From the NCBI GenBank assembly GCA_028278525.1, contig JANQEE010000020.1:124001-188000 (forward strand): a stretch of DNA of 64,000 nucleotides, given 5' to 3'. This DNA comes from Minwuiaceae bacterium. GTDB taxonomy: Bacteria; Pseudomonadota; Alphaproteobacteria; Minwuiales; Minwuiaceae. Shown here one piece after another: positions 39,182 to 50,447 of this stretch (position 1 is the first letter of the stretch; the number at the start of each line of letters is the position of its first letter). The notes beneath the pieces are model-generated. The model saw only the letters and a program-made list of their open reading frames with translations. It had not been told where the DNA came from and searched no databases. Made by a program: the position numbers and the translations under genes.

Positions 39182-41950
39182 TTGAGCGACGTAACCAGTC
39201 CACCGCCGCCTCCCGGCCCAGACGACGACATAGCGCCGATCACCATCGAAGAGGAGATGAAACGCTCCTACCTCGATTACGCCATGAGCGTGATCGTGTC
39301 GCGGGCGTTGCCGGACGTGCGCGACGGCCTGAAGCCGGTGCACCGGCGCATCCTCTATTCGATGCACGAGAGCGGCTACACCTCGGATAAGCCGTACCGC
39401 AAGTCGGCCCGCGTGGTCGGCGACGTGATGGGCCGCTACCATCCGCACGGCGACCAGGCGATCTACGACGCCATGGTCCGGATGGCGCAGGATTTCTCCA
39501 TGCGCCTGCCGGTGCTCGACGGCCAGGGCAATTTCGGCTCGATGGACGGCGACCCGCCGGCCGCCATGCGGTACACCGAAATCCGCATGGGCAAACCGGC
39601 CGAGGCGCTGCTCGACGATATCGACAAGGATACCGTCGACTTCCAGCCGAACTACGATTCCAGCGCCCAGGAACCGGTCGTCCTGCCGGCGCGGTTTCCC
39701 AACCTGCTGGTCAACGGCGCGGGCGGTATCGCCGTCGGCATGGCGACCAACGTGCCGCCGCACAATCTGGGCGAGGTGATCGACGCCTGCTGCGCCTATA
39801 TCGACAATCCGGCGGTCACCGTCGACGACCTGATGGAATACGTCATGGCGCCGGACTTCCCGACCGGCGGCATCATCCTGGGCCGGAGCGGCATTCGCGC
39901 CGCGTTCCATACCGGACGTGGCTCCGTCGTGATGCGCGGCAAGGTGCATGTGGAGGAAATCCGCAAAGACCGCGAGGCGCTGATCGTCACCGAGGTGCCG
40001 TACCAGGTGAACAAGGCCGGCATGATCGAGAAAATCGCCGACGCCGTGCGCAACAAGCGGATCGAGGGGATTTCCGACCTGCGCGACGAATCCGACCGGC
40101 ACGGCGTGCGTGTCGTGATCGAGTTGCGCCGCGACGCCATGGCGGAGATCGTCCTCAACCAGCTTTACCGTTTCAGCCCGCTGCAGACCACCTTCGGTGT
40201 CAACATGCTGGCGCTGAACGGCGGCCGGCCGGAGCTGATGAACCTGCGCGACCTGGTCGCCGCGTTCGTTACGTTCCGCGAGACCGTAATCACCCGCCGC
40301 ACCCGGCATCTGCTGCTGAAAGCGCGCGACCGGGCCCACGTGCTGGTTGGCATGGCGATTGCCGTCGCCAATATCGACGAGATGATCGCCTTGATCCGCG
40401 CCGCGCCGGACCCGGCGACCGCCCGCGAGCAGATGATGGCGCGCACCTGGCCGGCGGGCGACGTCGAGGATCTCGTCCGGCTGATCGACGAACCGGGCCA
40501 TCAGGTGATCGACGGCGAGTACCGCCTGTCCGAGACCCAGGCGCGGGCGATCCTGGAGCTCAGGCTGAACCGGCTGACGGCGCTCGGGCGGGACGAAATC
40601 GGCGACGAGTTGAAACAGCTTGGCGGCAAGATCACCGACTATCTCGGCATCCTGGCCAGCCGCGCCCGGCTGATGGACATCCTGCGCACCGAACTGGTCG
40701 AGATGCGCGACAAGTTCGCTACACCGCGGCGCACGACCATCGAGGAAAACGAGTTCGAGCATGACGAGGAAGACCTGATCCAGCGCGAGGATATGGTCGT
40801 CACCGTCAGCCACTCCGGCTACATCAAGCGGGTGCCGCTCTCCACCTATAGGCCGCAGCGCCGCGGCGGCAAGGGCAGGGCCGGCATGGCGACACGCGAC
40901 GAGGACTTCGTCGCCCAGGTCTTCGTCGTCAACACCCACACGCCGGTACTGTTCTTCTCCAACCGTGGCCGGGTCTACAAGATGAAGGCCTACCGCGTGC
41001 CCATCGCAGCGCCGCACGCGCGCGGCAAGCCGATGCAGAACCTGCTGCCCCTGGCAGAGGGCGAGATCATCCAGACTCTGATGCCTTTGCCGGAAGAGGA
41101 AGAGAGCTGGACCGACATGCACGTCATGTTCGCGACGGCAAGCGGCGGCGTCCGCCGCAACGCGCTCAGCGACTTCGTCAACGTCAAGGCCAACGGCAAG
41201 ATCGCCATGAAGCTGGACGCGGGCGACCGGCTGGTCGGCGTCATGGCCTGTTCCGAGGAAGACGACGTGATGCTGTCGGCCAAGCACGGCAAATGCATCC
41301 GCTTCCGCGCGACCGACGTGCGCCTGTTCAAGGGCCGCGAGTCGTCGGGTGTCCGCGGCATGGACCTGGACGACGGCGACGAGGTGATCTCCCTGACCAT
41401 CCTGCGCCATGTCGACGTATCGCCGGCGGAGGCGCGCGCCTATGTGAAGCTCGCCAATGCCCAGCGGCGCGCCGCGGACGAGGACGGCAACGGCCATGGC
41501 AACGGAAACGGCGACGACAACGGCGATGACGTCACCCTGACCCAGGAGCGTTTCGAGGAGCTCGCGTGGCTGGAGCAGATGATCCTGTCGATCACCGAAA
41601 ACGGCTACGGCAAACGCACGTCCGCCTATGAATACCGGGTCACCAATCGCGGCGGCAAGGGGATCATCAACATCGTCACCTCGGCGCGCAACGGCGACGT
41701 CGTCGTTTCCGGCCCGATCGAGGAGGGCGACCAAATCGTTCTGGTCACCGACGGCGGCAAACTGATCCGGCTGCCGATCGACGACATCCGAATTGCGGGC
41801 CGCAACACCCAGGGTGTAACCTTGTTCAATGTCGCCGAGGATGAACGGGTCGTTTCCGTGACCCGCCTGTCCGATACCGGCGAGGATGGCAATGGCGGTG
41901 GGGAAGAGGCGGACGAAGACGACGCCGATCCCGGGAAGGAGCCGGAGTGA
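39182..41950 (+). CDS. gyrA: DNA gyrase subunit A
   Basis: This 922-residue breakage-reunion subunit of gyrase has the catalytic Tyr at 131 ('MRYTEIRM'), the winged-helix region '[19 protein letters not shown]', and a C-terminal six-bladed beta-pinwheel with the GyrA-box '[14 protein letters not shown]' (about 560). At the position of E. coli Ser83 there is Gln (Gln 92), while the Asp87 equivalent (Asp 96) is kept. A Gly/Asn/Asp-rich insert (about 765-782) interrupts the pinwheel, and the tail is acidic. A TTG start at 39182 is needed, as no ATG or GTG lies close enough; GGAAAG precedes it. It overlaps coaD by 4 bp. Confidence 0.97.
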   Translation: MSDVTSPPPPPGPDDDIAPITIEEEMKRSYLDYAMSVIVSRALPDVRDGLKPVHRRILYSMHESGYTSDKPYRKSARVVGDVMGRYHPHGDQAIYDAMVRMAQDFSMRLPVLDGQGNFGSMDGDPPAAMRYTEIRMGKPAEALLDDIDKDTVDFQPNYDSSAQEPVVLPARFPNLLVNGAGGIAVGMATNVPPHNLGEVIDACCAYIDNPAVTVDDLMEYVMAPDFPTGGIILGRSGIRAAFHTGRGSVVMRGKVHVEEIRKDREALIVTEVPYQVNKAGMIEKIADAVRNKRIEGISDLRDESDRHGVRVVIELRRDAMAEIVLNQLYRFSPLQTTFGVNMLALNGGRPELMNLRDLVAAFVTFRETVITRRTRHLLLKARDRAHVLVGMAIAVANIDEMIALIRAAPDPATAREQMMARTWPAGDVEDLVRLIDEPGHQVIDGEYRLSETQARAILELRLNRLTALGRDEIGDELKQLGGKITDYLGILASRARLMDILRTELVEMRDKFATPRRTTIEENEFEHDEEDLIQREDMVVTVSHSGYIKRVPLSTYRPQRRGGKGRAGMATRDEDFVAQVFVVNTHTPVLFFSNRGRVYKMKAYRVPIAAPHARGKPMQNLLPLAEGEIIQTLMPLPEEEESWTDMHVMFATASGGVRRNALSDFVNVKANGKIAMKLDAGDRLVGVMACSEEDDVMLSAKHGKCIRFRATDVRLFKGRESSGVRGMDLDDGDEVISLTILRHVDVSPAEARAYVKLANAQRRAADEDGNGHGNGNGDDNGDDVTLTQERFEELAWLEQMILSITENGYGKRTSAYEYRVTNRGGKGIINIVTSARNGDVVVSGPIEEGDQIVLVTDGGKLIRLPIDDIRIAGRNTQGVTLFNVAEDERVVSVTRLSDTGEDGNGGGEEADEDDADPGKEPE

Positions 41951-42459
41951 CCGTAACGCGCGTAGGCCTTTATCCGGGCACCTTCGATCCGATCCATAAA
42001 GGCCACTACGACATCATCCGGCGCGGCGCCAAGCTGGTCGACAAGCTGATTATCGGCGTTGCCATCAACGCCGGCAAAGGCCCACTGTTTTCCGTCGACG
42101 AGCGGGTCGCGATGGTCGAGCACGAGGTGGAGGCGGTGGATGGCACCAACATAGAGGTGCGTCCGTTCGAAAGCCTGCTGATGCATTTCGCTATGGAACT
42201 CGGTGCGTCGATCATTGTGCGCGGCTTGCGCGCGGTCAGCGACTTCGAGTACGAGCTCCAGATGGTGGGCATGAACTTCCGCCTAAACCAGGACATCGAG
42301 ACGGTCTTCCTAATGGCCTCGGACACGTCGCAGTTCATTTCCTCCAAACTCGTCAAGGAAATCGCGATGTTGGGCGGCGACGTAAAACCCTTCGTCTCCG
42401 AGGCGATTGCGGCCCAGTTACTCGAACGGGTCGCCGATAAGACCGGCTCGAAAGCCTGA
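41947..42459 (+). CDS. coaD: Phosphopantetheine adenylyltransferase
   Basis: This 170-residue enzyme makes dephospho-CoA from phosphopantetheine and ATP, the penultimate step of CoA synthesis. The nucleotidyltransferase motif '[16 protein letters not shown]' is at residues 9-24, '[18 protein letters not shown]' at about 89-106, and the '[10 protein letters not shown]' loop near 131. The GTG start overlaps the gyrA stop (GTGA), an order kept in alphaproteobacteria. Confidence 0.96.
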   Translation: MTVTRVGLYPGTFDPIHKGHYDIIRRGAKLVDKLIIGVAINAGKGPLFSVDERVAMVEHEVEAVDGTNIEVRPFESLLMHFAMELGASIIVRGLRAVSDFEYELQMVGMNFRLNQDIETVFLMASDTSQFISSKLVKEIAMLGGDVKPFVSEAIAAQLLERVADKTGSKA

Positions 42460-42511
42460 TCGCCCCGGCCGCGGCTACCGGCCGAATAACCTTCCGGAAC
42501 AGGACGGCGCC

Positions 42512-44676
<2,165 letters not shown>

Positions 44677-44692
44677 CCCCGCCGGCCACGGC

Positions 44693-44778
44693 CGTCATTG
44701 CGAGGCCCGAAGGGCCGCGGCAATCTGGTGCCATATTCGCCTGCTGCCCGAGATTGCTTTACTCCGTTCGCAATGACG
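44693..44778. repeat. Palindromic repeat element after tgt (dispersed type)
   Basis: CGTCATTGCGA (44693-44703) and TCGCAATGACG (44768-44778) form a perfect 11-bp terminal inverted repeat. An inner pair GCAATCT (44720-44726) / AGATTGC (44751-44757) lies between them. The sequence type 'GTCATTGCGAGG...GCAATCT' is one I recognise as a dispersed palindromic element of many bacterial genomes, including alphaproteobacteria. Only one copy is in this window. Confidence 0.75.
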
Positions 44779-44854
44779 AAAAAGGTAGCCAAGCCCTCCA
44801 ACACCAAGGCTTGACCGCCCGGAATCGCCCCCCTATGTTCGCCCCGATTCGTGT

Positions 44855-44930
<76 letters not shown>

Positions 44931-45101
44931 CATAACCTCCTCATCCCAAACGATTTGCCAGGGCAGCTTGGGCGCGTGACGTGGCCTTCAGGCGGCCTCT
45001 GGCGATTGTCGACGCAAATTGGCGGCTGCAACCCGGCACGTAACTTGGCAACATGGGCCTGAAGGGATCGGCTGTCCAAGGAAGTAAACGGGAGAAGCAG
45101 A

Positions 45102-45587
45102 ATGCTGCGCTCAATCGGACTCTTCGTGGTCGGCGGCGTCATCGGTGGCGCCGCCGGATTTGCGTTTGGGATCTTTATTTATCCCTACATTTTCCTGGCC
45201 GATATCGTCGCTAGCGAACAGGTCGACACGGCGGGTCGGACGGTGGTTGCCGAGGGGGCTTTTATCCATGCCAATCCCAGCGACCCCGTGCATTACGGTT
45301 CCGGCGGCGTGACCGTCTACCAGGACGTCGTCCATCTCGGGGAGGACTTCGAGGTCGGACCTGGCCCGAAATTCCACGTCTATCTGGTGCCGAAGACCGA
45401 CATCAGGGAATCCGCCGACGTCAAGGGCACCATGTTCGTCGATCTCGGGCGGCTCAAAGCGTTCAAGGGCAGCCAGAACTTTTCGGTGCCCGCCGGCGTC
45501 AATCTGCAGGAGTTCGGGTCCGTCGTGATCTGGTGCGAGCAGTTCGGCGTGTTGATCTCGCCGGCAACGCTGAAGTTCGCAAGCTAG
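45102..45587 (+). CDS. DM13 domain protein, membrane-anchored
   Basis: This 161-residue protein has a single N-terminal hydrophobic anchor (about 4-34). A DM13 domain follows (about 48-158), including 'GPGPKFHVYLVPKTDI' and the conserved Cys in 'VVIWCEQFGVLISPATL'. DM13 domains are predicted to take part in extracytoplasmic redox or electron transfer, but direct evidence is scarce. The ATG follows GGGAGAAG. The gene is monocistronic, followed by a large inverted repeat. Confidence 0.88.
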   Translation: MLRSIGLFVVGGVIGGAAGFAFGIFIYPYIFLADIVASEQVDTAGRTVVAEGAFIHANPSDPVHYGSGGVTVYQDVVHLGEDFEVGPGPKFHVYLVPKTDIRESADVKGTMFVDLGRLKAFKGSQNFSVPAGVNLQEFGSVVIWCEQFGVLISPATLKFAS

Positions 45588-45600
45588 AACCTGATGTTTT

Positions 45601-45686
45601 GAGCCATGCCGCCCGCTCTCCGGACCCGGCCACCCATACAGGGTACCCTCGGGGTGGTTGGGACGGGGGAGCGGGCGGCATGGCTC
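45601..45686. repeat. Large perfect inverted repeat between convergent genes
   Basis: An 18-bp arm at 45601-45618 (starting GAGCCATGCC) is perfectly complementary to 45669-45686. Inside, CCACCC (45630-45635) pairs with GGGTGG (45652-45657), and GGGTACCC at the centre is itself palindromic. The 86-bp unit lies between the convergent DM13 and PAS genes. It lacks a T-run, so it may be a Rho-independent-like terminator, a REP-like element, or a MITE remnant. Confidence 0.7.
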
Positions 45687-45723
45687 TTCTACCAAGACAG
45701 AGATTCTAGCCGGCAGGTCTGAA

Positions 45724-46233
45724 TCAGCCGGCGGCCCGGCGCGACGCGGGCGTGAAGACCATTTCGCAGATAAACTTGTTGACCGTCCGGCCGTCGTCGG
45801 AGAGCGGCAGCAGGATGCATTCGTGCTCCAGGTAACAACGCTGCCGCCATTCGACGGTACCGTGGGTACGTACGGGCGTCGGATGCTGCACCAGGTGCCG
45901 GTAGAGGCGGAGGATCGGCTCTTCGAACACGTCGCTGACCTTCTTGCCCGTCACGTCGCGCCCGACGGCATCGACGATCGCGCTGCCGATCAACCGATAC
46001 TGAAAATCGTCGCCGCCTTCCAAGACATCGACCAGAAACAGACTGCCGATATGCTCGCGCAAATCGGTGGGGTCGAAATCCGCCCTTGCCGGCATCGCGC
46101 GATCTCCTCGCTTGCGGTCCCACAGCGCTTTCAGGTTGGAAAGGCGCGTGTCTTCGAACGCGAGCGCGAAGTCGACGATATGCCACGGCGAGGCTGAAAA
46201 CCGATCGGTTTCCTGGTTGCGAGCTGAATTCAT
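45724..46233 (-). CDS. PAS domain protein (PAS_5 type)
   Basis: This 169-residue protein is a single PAS_5-type sensor domain ('LREHIGSLFLVDVLEGGDDF' and 'YRLIGSAIVDAVGRDVTGKKV', about 58-98) with no attached kinase or cyclase. Such stand-alone proteins are numerous in Rhodospirillales; their partners are not known. The ATG at 46233 is preceded by an AT-rich stretch (46234-46417) that probably carries its promoter. Confidence 0.85.
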   Translation of the reverse strand: MNSARNQETDRFSASPWHIVDFALAFEDTRLSNLKALWDRKRGDRAMPARADFDPTDLREHIGSLFLVDVLEGGDDFQYRLIGSAIVDAVGRDVTGKKVSDVFEEPILRLYRHLVQHPTPVRTHGTVEWRQRCYLEHECILLPLSDDGRTVNKFICEMVFTPASRRAAG

Positions 46234-46417
46234 GGACTGTCGCTACCTGCAAACCCTATCTGATACATTTGTTCGAACAAGGCCATCAGAATTGTAACGC
46301 AAATGTAATAACTAGTCAGCCGAATTCAACGGATGCTATTAAATTCTCCGAGAGTTTCGACGGAACATTACCCAACAGACATCGCTTGGCGCGATGCGCT
46401 GGCATGACAGGTACCGG

Positions 46418-47443
46418 TCAGTCGCGCGGCACGCGCCGTAATTCACGCAGTTCGAACGGGTCCGCGTGAATATCGTCCAAGCGGGCGCCGGCCAGATACG
46501 CCGCCTTCTTCGCGGCTTCGACCATCGGCGGATAGCCGCAAAGGAATACGCGGTGCCCGTCGAGCGCCGCATGATCGGCGAAAGCCATCTCCTCGGCGCG
46601 GCCGGGCCTGCAGCCCTTCATCCTCGCCGGGCCGGAAAGGCAGGGGTGGTATCGAAAGTTGTCGTGCCGTTCCGCCAATTCCGTCAGGTCGCGGTGCAGA
46701 TAAAGCCCCTCGCCATGACGCGTGCCATGGTAGAGATCGATCGGCCCGCTATGGCCCTCTGCCAGAGCGTCGTGCGCGATGCCGATCAGCGGTGCGAGCC
46801 CGGTGCCGTTGCCGATCAACAACAATGGCTGGTCGGGCCGCCCCGGCAGGTAGTAGCCGGTACCGTTCGGCCCGGCCAGATCGACCGTTTCGCCGGGCTG
46901 GAGGCGGTCAAAAACCCAACTGCTCATTTCACCGCAGGACAGGCGCTTGACGTGGATCTCCAGGTGATCGTCCAGCCTGGGCACGCTGGCCAGCGAATAG
47001 CTTCGTATCAGCCCGTCCGACCGGCGCAGGCTGACGAACTGGCCGGCGTGGTACTCGAACGGTTCCGCCGGTGTCAGTCTTACGCGCGCGACCGCCGGGC
47101 TCATTCGCTCAACCCTGGCTACGGTGGCGCGGACGAAGGCGAGTTCGTCGTCCGGCGCCACCAGGTCCAGGTCGTCCTTCGGCCGGCAAAGGCAGGACAG
47201 AAAACAGCCGTGATCGCGAAGGGTGTCCTTCAGGCCGTGCTGGGCCATTGCCGGCACCGCGCCATCCGTCGCGCGCATCATGCAGCTTTGGCAGACGCCT
47301 TTTCTACAGGAATAGGGCACATCCAGCCCGTGCCGAAGCAAGGCATCCAACACCGTTTCCGTTGGCAGCACTTCATACTCGACGCCGGCGAAACGCAAAC
47401 GGCGCGTCGGCGTCGGGGCTAGCTCTGCGGCAACGGAAGACAT
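46418..47443 (-). CDS. Ferredoxin-domain NAD(P)H oxidoreductase paired with haemoglobin
   Basis: This 341-residue electron-transfer protein has an N-terminal plant-type [2Fe-2S] domain (Cys 46, 51, 54 and about 84) and an FAD-binding barrel ('RSYSLAS', about 147). The NAD-binding domain has 'GNGTGLAPL' and 'VFLCGYPPMVEAAKKAA'. It resembles phenol hydroxylase P5, CDP-6-deoxy-glucoseen reductase and flavohaemoglobin reductase modules. It starts 5 bp after the truncated-haemoglobin stop, so it is probably that globin's reductase and supports NO detoxification or oxygen chemistry. Confidence 0.88.
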   Translation of the reverse strand: MSSVAAELAPTPTRRLRFAGVEYEVLPTETVLDALLRHGLDVPYSCRKGVCQSCMMRATDGAVPAMAQHGLKDTLRDHGCFLSCLCRPKDDLDLVAPDDELAFVRATVARVERMSPAVARVRLTPAEPFEYHAGQFVSLRRSDGLIRSYSLASVPRLDDHLEIHVKRLSCGEMSSWVFDRLQPGETVDLAGPNGTGYYLPGRPDQPLLLIGNGTGLAPLIGIAHDALAEGHSGPIDLYHGTRHGEGLYLHRDLTELAERHDNFRYHPCLSGPARMKGCRPGRAEEMAFADHAALDGHRVFLCGYPPMVEAAKKAAYLAGARLDDIHADPFELRELRRVPRD

Positions 47444-47448
47444 GGCGC

Positions 47449-47817
47449 TTAGCGGTTGAGAACGTCGTCTTGGGTGCTGGCGGCGATGCCCATCACCTCG
47501 GCGGTCAGGTCCTCAGCTACGCCCAGTTCCTGAAGCGTCGCCTGTAAATGGCCCGCCACGGCGCCGAAATGCGTTTCGTTCAGGCCCCTGCTGACCAACC
47601 CGGCATGGGCCGCACGCAGGTCTTTCCCGTCATAGGCGTTCGGCCCGCCGAACACCATCGTCAGAAACGCTTTCTGTTTGTTGCGTTGTGCGTCCATGTC
47701 CGTCGTGTCGAAGAAATGGCTGATCGACGGATCGGACAGAACTTTGCGATAAAAGAGATCGACGGCCGCATCGACGGCCGGCTCGCCGCCAATGCGCTCA
47801 TAAAGAGATCCTGACAT
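47449..47817 (-). CDS. Truncated haemoglobin, group I
   Basis: This 122-residue 2-on-2 globin begins 'SLYERIGGEPAVDAAVDLFY', with the B10 aromatic near Tyr 23 and the CD1 Phe at about 35. The proximal haem His is His 71 in 'DLRAAHAGL'. The start at 47817 (GAGGTAG upstream) fits the family; an upstream in-frame start at 47904 adds an unconserved 29 residues. It is the first gene of a two-gene operon with the reductase. A likely function is nitric-oxide dioxygenation, by family knowledge. Confidence 0.93.
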   Translation of the reverse strand: MSGSLYERIGGEPAVDAAVDLFYRKVLSDPSISHFFDTTDMDAQRNKQKAFLTMVFGGPNAYDGKDLRAAHAGLVSRGLNETHFGAVAGHLQATLQELGVAEDLTAEVMGIAASTQDDVLNR

Positions 47818-48275
47818 TACGCTACCTCGTTTGGTGAAAAACGCCCAATAAGAAGCCCTGCTCAAGGGAGCAACTGCCAATCGAACAGGACCGTCCGAAA
47901 GCACTTAATACATTAATCTAAATGGCCGGTTAAGATCCTTGCCGACTTCTCGCTGACAGTCCGCAGGCTATTTGGCAGCTAAAGGTTGAATCGGGTGATA
48001 ATTGTCACAGACGGTTCCGCCGCTTTCCTGCATACTCTTTCTATTGTCAGACCCCGCTCGCCCGTGCCCCCCGGCCCTGGGCGGATGTTGGGTCTGTCGA
48101 TGTGACGGACTGTAGACCTCCCTGTAAACTTGGGCTCGCGCCGTATGGGCTCCCTCTTCACGGCGCGGGCCTTTCTTATGGCCACCGCCAGACTGCCCGC
48201 TCAACCACTCACACGGGTAAAGACCGCCCAAATGGCATGGCAGCCTTGGCAGCCCGTCTCGATCCGAACCCTTCG
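47818..48275. other. Intergenic region upstream of the globin operon
   Basis: This 458-bp stretch has no convincing gene. It is AT-richer near 47900-47950, where TTAAT (47905-47909) and ATTAA (47912-47916) form a short inverted repeat about 90 bp upstream of the globin start. The globin promoter and an operator are likely here. Nothing else was recognised towards the M20 gene stop at 48276. Confidence 0.5.
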
Positions 48276-49451
48276 TCAGATCGGTTGCTTGGCCAGTCGG
48301 GTTTCGACCAGGCGGGCATAGTAACTGGCCCCGAGCGGCAGCGCTTCGTCGTTGAAGTCGTAGCCCGGGTTATGCACCTCGCAGCCACCCTCGCCATCGC
48401 CGTTGCCGATGGTGATGTAGGCGCCGGGGCAGGCATTGAGCATGAACGAGAAATCCTCCGACGCCATGATCGTCGGCCCGTCTCGGTTCACGTTCTCCTC
48501 GCCGACCAGGCTCGCCGCAACGTCGGCCGCAAAGCCTGTCTCGTCCCGGTCGTTGACCAGCGGCGGAAAGATCTTTCGGAAGTCCAGTTCCGCCCGCGCC
48601 CCGAAGCCGGCCGCGACGCCTTCGGCGATCCGCCGCATGTTGGTCTCGATCAGGTCCATGATATCCGGCGAGAAGGCGCGCGCGGTGCCGCGCAGTACGG
48701 CCTGCTCCGGGATCACGTTGTAGGCGTCGCCCGCATGGATCTGGGTGATGCTGAGCACGGCCGTTTCCTGCGGCCTGGCGTTGCGGGAGACAATCGTCTG
48801 CAGGGCGGTTGCGATATGAGCGGCGACGACGACCGGGTCGACACCGGACTCCGGCCGCGCCCCATGCGCGCCGGTTCCCGTGACCTTAAGGTCGAACGAC
48901 GATCCACCGGCCATCATCGGCCCGGGCCGCAGCGCGAATTTGCCGATCGCCATGCCCGGCCTGTTGTGCATACCGAATACAGCATCGACCGGAAACTGTT
49001 CGAACAGGCCGTCGCGAACCATGGCTTCGCCGCCGCCCAGACCTTCTTCGGCTGGCTGGAAAATAAAATGCACGCTGCCTTCGAAGTCGCGTGTCTCCGC
49101 CAGATAGCGGGCGGCGCCGAGCAGCATGGTGGTGTGGCCGTCATGGCCGCAGGCATGCATCCGGCCGTCATGCCGCGATTTATGCGCGAAGGAATTCATT
49201 TCCTGCAAAGGCAGCGCATCCATGTCGGCGCGCAAGCCGATCGCCCGCGGGCTGTTACCGACGCGCAGCGAACCGACGACACCCGTCTTGCCCAACCCGC
49301 GATGGACTTCGCATCCGAACGCCGCAAGCTTTTCGGCAACCAGATCGGACGTGCGGTTTTCTTCGAACCCCAATTCGGGATGGGCGTGGATATCCCGTCG
49401 CCATTCGGTCATCTCTTCGTGAAACGCGGCAATTCGGTCAATGCTGCCCAT
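48276..49451 (-). CDS. M20D family amidohydrolase (HipO-like)
   Basis: This 391-residue metal-dependent amidase/peptidase has a binuclear site signature 'HACGHDGHTTMLLGAA' (Cys 101, His 103), 'FQPAEEGLGGG', 'GVDPVVVAAH' in the lid domain and 'ASEDFSFML' near the end. Family members cleave N-acyl amino acids, hippurate or indole-acetic-acid conjugates; the substrate is not evident. The ATG at 49451 lies behind GGAGGGAT. The frame is open far upstream but without family similarity. Confidence 0.93.
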   Translation of the reverse strand: MGSIDRIAAFHEEMTEWRRDIHAHPELGFEENRTSDLVAEKLAAFGCEVHRGLGKTGVVGSLRVGNSPRAIGLRADMDALPLQEMNSFAHKSRHDGRMHACGHDGHTTMLLGAARYLAETRDFEGSVHFIFQPAEEGLGGGEAMVRDGLFEQFPVDAVFGMHNRPGMAIGKFALRPGPMMAGGSSFDLKVTGTGAHGARPESGVDPVVVAAHIATALQTIVSRNARPQETAVLSITQIHAGDAYNVIPEQAVLRGTARAFSPDIMDLIETNMRRIAEGVAAGFGARAELDFRKIFPPLVNDRDETGFAADVAASLVGEENVNRDGPTIMASEDFSFMLNACPGAYITIGNGDGEGGCEVHNPGYDFNDEALPLGASYYARLVETRLAKQPI

Positions 49452-49649
49452 CGTTCTGATCCCTCCTTCTGCGGACCCGCAAACCTGTCGTCCCGCTACT
49501 ATAGCCGTGCTGACCGCCGTACCACAAAGATCGCTAATAATGCTGATCAAGGGTGGCGATTTGGCTAGGATGCGGTCCGTGCTTGTCGAGCGACCGAGTC
49601 GAAACGAAGACGCTGACGTCGGTGCACCGGATCGGAAATTGGGGAGCCA

Positions 49650-50420
49650 ATGAGCGAAACACGATTTCTCGCGATCATCGTCGCGGCATTGTTGACGGCG
49701 GCCTGTGCCGGCAACCGTCTGCCTCCGCCCAAAGTCTACAACCTTGAGGTCACGCCGACCGAGATCGATCCGGGAGAGCCGGTGCGGTTCCGGTTCGCCA
49801 TGGACTACAGCGGGGCCTGGAGCGACATTACGGGGATCGAGGTCGTCGGCTTGCCGGAAAACACGCTGGCGGCCGGCACCCTGACGGCGATCAACGTGCC
49901 GTCGCAGAAAGGCGAACCGGCAGAGACGGTCATCTACATCAAGAAGCCGGCGCGGCAGGGTATCTATCCCCTGCAGTTCCGGGTGCTCGTGAAGGACAGT
50001 CCCGGCGTTGTCGTCACAGGCGTCGGCCCAATCACCGTCAATGACGTGATCGGGCGTTTGGACTTTGCCGGGTTCGAGCCGAGCTCGCACAGTGTCGGCG
50101 GCTGCTTCGGCGCCGAAAAGATCGTCAGCCTGAAGTACGTCGCCTACGACGAGAACGGCGCCAACGATGTGATTAGGCCGCGCGTCACCCAGGTCTCGCC
50201 CGCCGGTGGTCTCTCATCGTCCCCCCTGCCGCTGATCCTGTCGAACCCCGCAGACGGCAATGTCATCGAACAATTGGTCGAGACCCCGGTAAGGATGCGC
50301 TGCAAGGCCGACGCGCCGCAGGTCTGGAAGTGGACGGTGAAGGCAAGCGACGCCGTGGGCGACAGCGGACAGACGCGCCCAACCAACAGTGCCGTTGCGG
50401 AATACTTCACCAATCGCTGA
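49650..50420 (+). CDS. Putative lipoprotein with Ig-like fold, unknown function
   Basis: This 256-residue protein has a lipoprotein signal with lipobox-like 'LLTAACAG' (Cys 19). The rest is rich in beta-strand sequence with regularly placed Pro and Gly. One segment (about 28-130) looks like an Ig-type domain ('VTPTEIDPGEPVRFRFAMDY'). A second similar segment (about 140-250) holds two Cys that might form a disulfide. No family was recognised. It sits between the M20 gene (divergent) and the protease gene (convergent). Confidence 0.8.
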   Translation: MSETRFLAIIVAALLTAACAGNRLPPPKVYNLEVTPTEIDPGEPVRFRFAMDYSGAWSDITGIEVVGLPENTLAAGTLTAINVPSQKGEPAETVIYIKKPARQGIYPLQFRVLVKDSPGVVVTGVGPITVNDVIGRLDFAGFEPSSHSVGGCFGAEKIVSLKYVAYDENGANDVIRPRVTQVSPAGGLSSSPLPLILSNPADGNVIEQLVETPVRMRCKADAPQVWKWTVKASDAVGDSGQTRPTNSAVAEYFTNR

Positions 50421-50447
50421 CCAGCGGATTGCGCGGGACGGCTTCTA

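Noticed and set aside
39158-41734. An 858-codon open frame on the minus strand across gyrA
   Set aside because: It is the antisense of a certain gyrA; its product is His/Asp/Arg-rich without known motifs, a usual effect of high-GC codon use.
48102-49568. 488-codon plus-strand frame
   Set aside because: It is antisense to the clear M20 amidohydrolase.
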